NCBI GenBank assembly: GCA_900550695.1
Contig: URTF01000055.1
Span: 1-14,387, forward strand
DNA length: 14,387 nt
Reading direction: 5' to 3'
Origin: an uncultured Ruminococcus sp.
GTDB lineage: Bacteria; Bacillota; Clostridia; Oscillospirales; Ruminococcaceae
The notes under the pieces are model-generated. The model was not told where the DNA came from and searched no databases. It was given only the letters and a program-made list of their open reading frames with translations. Position numbers and translations under genes: made by a program. Shown piece after piece: positions 12,400 through 14,387 of the stretch. Numbering within the stretch: the stretch's first letter is position 1; each line of letters opens with the position of its first letter.

Positions 12400-14331
12400 T
12401 CATCTTCCGCTTTCCTTTATCTCGCCCGAACGGTACGCCGCAAGAAGCTCTCGCAAGTCGCTTATCTGTTCAAGCAGCTCCTTGCCCTTGTCCGTATCGG
12501 AGATATTCGCACGGCGGTCAAGCTTTTCTACAAGGTGTATCGTCGGCGTATGCTCACTCTCCCCTGCCACGAACGGCTTATGCTCGGCAAGGTTAAGGCT
12601 GTGCGAATCGTAGATGAGTGTATAGCCTGCGATGCCCGTTGCTTTCTGATATGCTTTCGAGATGCCGCCGTCAATGACAAACAGTCTGCCGTCTGCACGG
12701 ACGGGACTTTCGCCGTTCTTGATCTTGACGGGAACGTGACCGTTTATGATATGACCGTGCAGAGGGTCAAGTCCGAACATTGCAAGTATCCTGCCGCAGA
12801 CATCTGCCTGCTCGGAAAAATGGTAATAGTCGTTGTAATTCTCTTTCCAAAGCTCCTTATCATCGATGAAATAACGCTCAAAGAACGCCATTTTATCCTT
12901 GCCGTAGAGCGGTGAGCATGGTCCGCACCATAGATACCAGAGATAGTCTGCGGCGTAGTCTTTTTCCTCGCCCTCCTGCAAAAAGTACGCTTTGTTCGCC
13001 GTCTCGTCAAGCTTATCGAGCATTTCCCTGCCCGAATACTGCCTGCCCTCGATATTTATGCTTTGCAGCTCACCGTCCTTGTCGAGCGGGATACAGCCGT
13101 GGAAAAGCAGGTTTCCGTTTATCGTTTTATACATCGAGCCTTTGGAATAGAGAAAGCGAATATGCTTATTCAGACGGTCACTGTGCATAAACGAATACGC
13201 AAGAACGGTCATAAGCTCGTTTTCCTCATCGGTGAGTTCAAGCGGACGCTCGGGGTAAACTGTCGGGAAGTTCGTATCGAGAAGCTTGTACTTTTTTCCG
13301 CCTATCTCAACGGTATTATCGGTAAAATCAGCCTTGCCGAAAACGCTGTGTTCAGCCATACTCCATTCGGGGTGACGTTCAATAAGCTGACCCTCGAGTT
13401 TTAGCTGGATAACAGTTATCGCCTTGTGCATCTTCGCAACAAGACCCGTATCAACTGGGTCATAGATGTTGTCGTCAAGCGTTTGCGGTGCGAAAAGTGC
13501 GCAGTCATCGTCCTTGTAGGTTTCACCTGCGAAAACGGCAAGCGCACGGAGGTTCAGACCGTAGCCGTCCTCCAGCACATCGAAGTTATTGTAGCGCATC
13601 GAAATTCGTATAACGTTTGCGATAAGCGCCCAGTTGCCCGATGCCGCACCCATCCACGAAATGTCGTGATTTCCCCACTGGATATCAACATCGTGTATCT
13701 TCATCAGCTCGTCCATGATTATATCCGCACGGGCGCCTCGGTCGTAGATATCGCCGATTATATGCAGATTGTCTATCGCAAGCGACTGGATAAGCTCGCA
13801 TATCGATTTGATAAAACGGTCGGCTATCTCGGTATCGAGGATAGTTTTGATTATTTCATCGTAATAATATTCCTTTACAACATCGTCCGTTACGTTGAGA
13901 AGCTCGTCAAGGATATAGACCATATCCTTTGGTGTGCGCTTGCGGACTCTTGAACGTGTGTACTTCGCCGAGACCGCTTCGCAGACGAGAATGAGCCGAT
14001 ATATCGTTATTCTGTACCATTCATCGGTGAGCTTTCCTTGGTGGTAAAGCTCCTTTAATTTTTTATCGGGGTAATAGATAAGGAACGCAAGCTCCTCACG
14101 CTCCGCCGAAGATACGGTCTTTCCGAGTGCTATATCGATCTTGTTTTTTATCATTCCCGATGCACTTTTGAGCATATGCAGGAACGCTTCATATTCGCCG
14201 TGGATATCGCTGAAAAAATACTCCGTTCCCTTTGGCAGGCTTCGTATCGCGGAGAGGTTGACGATCTCGCTGACTGCGCTGTCGATAGTCGGGAACTTTT
14301 TTGCAAGCAGGGTAAGATATTTTTTGTCCAT
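12400..14331 (-). CDS. fbp: Class III fructose-1,6-bisphosphatase
   Basis: A 643-residue cytosolic enzyme that hydrolyses fructose-1,6-bisphosphate to fructose-6-phosphate, the committed gluconeogenic step. It belongs to the class III family (FBPase_2), which has a calcineurin-like metallophosphatase core. Metal-binding motifs are YFFSDIHGEYEAFL (38-51), IIGDIYDRGARAD (191-203) and WGNHDISW (219-226), with histidines further on in GHIINGHVPVK and the C-terminal IDGGISKAYQKATGIAGYTL segment. Length is that of B. subtilis-type Fbp. ATG at 14331 has AAGGAT 8 nt upstream; its promoter is beyond the right edge. Transcribed towards btuD, with 44 bp between the stops. No defects seen. It opposes glycolysis at the same metabolite that the aldolase in this window uses. 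Confidence 0.96.
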   Translation of the reverse strand: MDKKYLTLLAKKFPTIDSAVSEIVNLSAIRSLPKGTEYFFSDIHGEYEAFLHMLKSASGMIKNKIDIALGKTVSSAEREELAFLIYYPDKKLKELYHQGKLTDEWYRITIYRLILVCEAVSAKYTRSRVRKRTPKDMVYILDELLNVTDDVVKEYYYDEIIKTILDTEIADRFIKSICELIQSLAIDNLHIIGDIYDRGARADIIMDELMKIHDVDIQWGNHDISWMGAASGNWALIANVIRISMRYNNFDVLEDGYGLNLRALAVFAGETYKDDDCALFAPQTLDDNIYDPVDTGLVAKMHKAITVIQLKLEGQLIERHPEWSMAEHSVFGKADFTDNTVEIGGKKYKLLDTNFPTVYPERPLELTDEENELMTVLAYSFMHSDRLNKHIRFLYSKGSMYKTINGNLLFHGCIPLDKDGELQSINIEGRQYSGREMLDKLDETANKAYFLQEGEEKDYAADYLWYLWCGPCSPLYGKDKMAFFERYFIDDKELWKENYNDYYHFSEQADVCGRILAMFGLDPLHGHIINGHVPVKIKNGESPVRADGRLFVIDGGISKAYQKATGIAGYTLIYDSHSLNLAEHKPFVAGESEHTPTIHLVEKLDRRANISDTDKGKELLEQISDLRELLAAYRSGEIKESGR

Positions 14332-14387
14332 ATTAAAAATCCTTATAGGGGTTCTCTAAAAACCGGAACACGAGCAAATTTTCGTTG

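Overview
The window looks like chromosomal DNA of a Gram-positive gut or rumen Clostridia, most like Ruminococcus/Oscillospiraceae. The basis is moderate G+C, strong SD sites and consensus -35/-10 promoters, a BspA-type leucine-rich-repeat surface protein, class III (Firmicutes-type) fructose-bisphosphatase, class II fructose-bisphosphate aldolase and lipoprotein signal peptides. The placement is inferred from gene content; no search was run. No phage, insertion sequence, CRISPR array, tRNA or rRNA was seen.

Layout. (1) 1-503, minus: the 5' part of a BspA-like surface protein, running off the left edge, whose start codon is out of frame with its signal peptide by one base in an A7 tract. (2) 548-1784, minus: class II aldolase (fba) with a consensus promoter, followed by a 40-residue one-helix membrane peptide and a strong terminator. 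(3) 1821-2475, minus: a small TM2-domain protein and an unrecognised short frame behind it, bracketed by promoter and terminator. (4) 2538-3885, minus: an XRE-family repressor and two tandem paralogous four-helix membrane proteins, with a twin palindromic operator over the promoter. (5) 3906-8937, minus: a four-gene operon of an S26 signal-peptidase-fold protein lacking both catalytic residues, an MBOAT O-acyltransferase, a small lipoprotein and a DHHW/AlgX-like protein, ending in a terminator. (6) 9022-12355, plus: promoter, cobalamin riboswitch and a BtuF-BtuC-BtuD type corrinoid importer. (7) 12400-14331, minus: class III fructose-1,6-bisphosphatase, convergent with the importer.

How they work together. 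The MBOAT and DHHW proteins form the usual pair for O-acetylating an extracellular polymer: the MBOAT passes acyl groups across the membrane and the SGNH-like DHHW protein would place them outside. The S26-like protein and the lipoprotein are candidate accessory parts. The importer is almost certainly B12-regulated because it lies behind a clear cobalamin riboswitch. Fba and Fbp act at the fructose-1,6-bisphosphate node but are 11 kb apart under separate control.

The most unusual points are the catalytically dead signal-peptidase-like protein heading the acetylation operon, the slippable start of the BspA-like gene, the twin operator of the XRE/membrane-protein module, and the short conserved-looking frame behind the TM2 gene.
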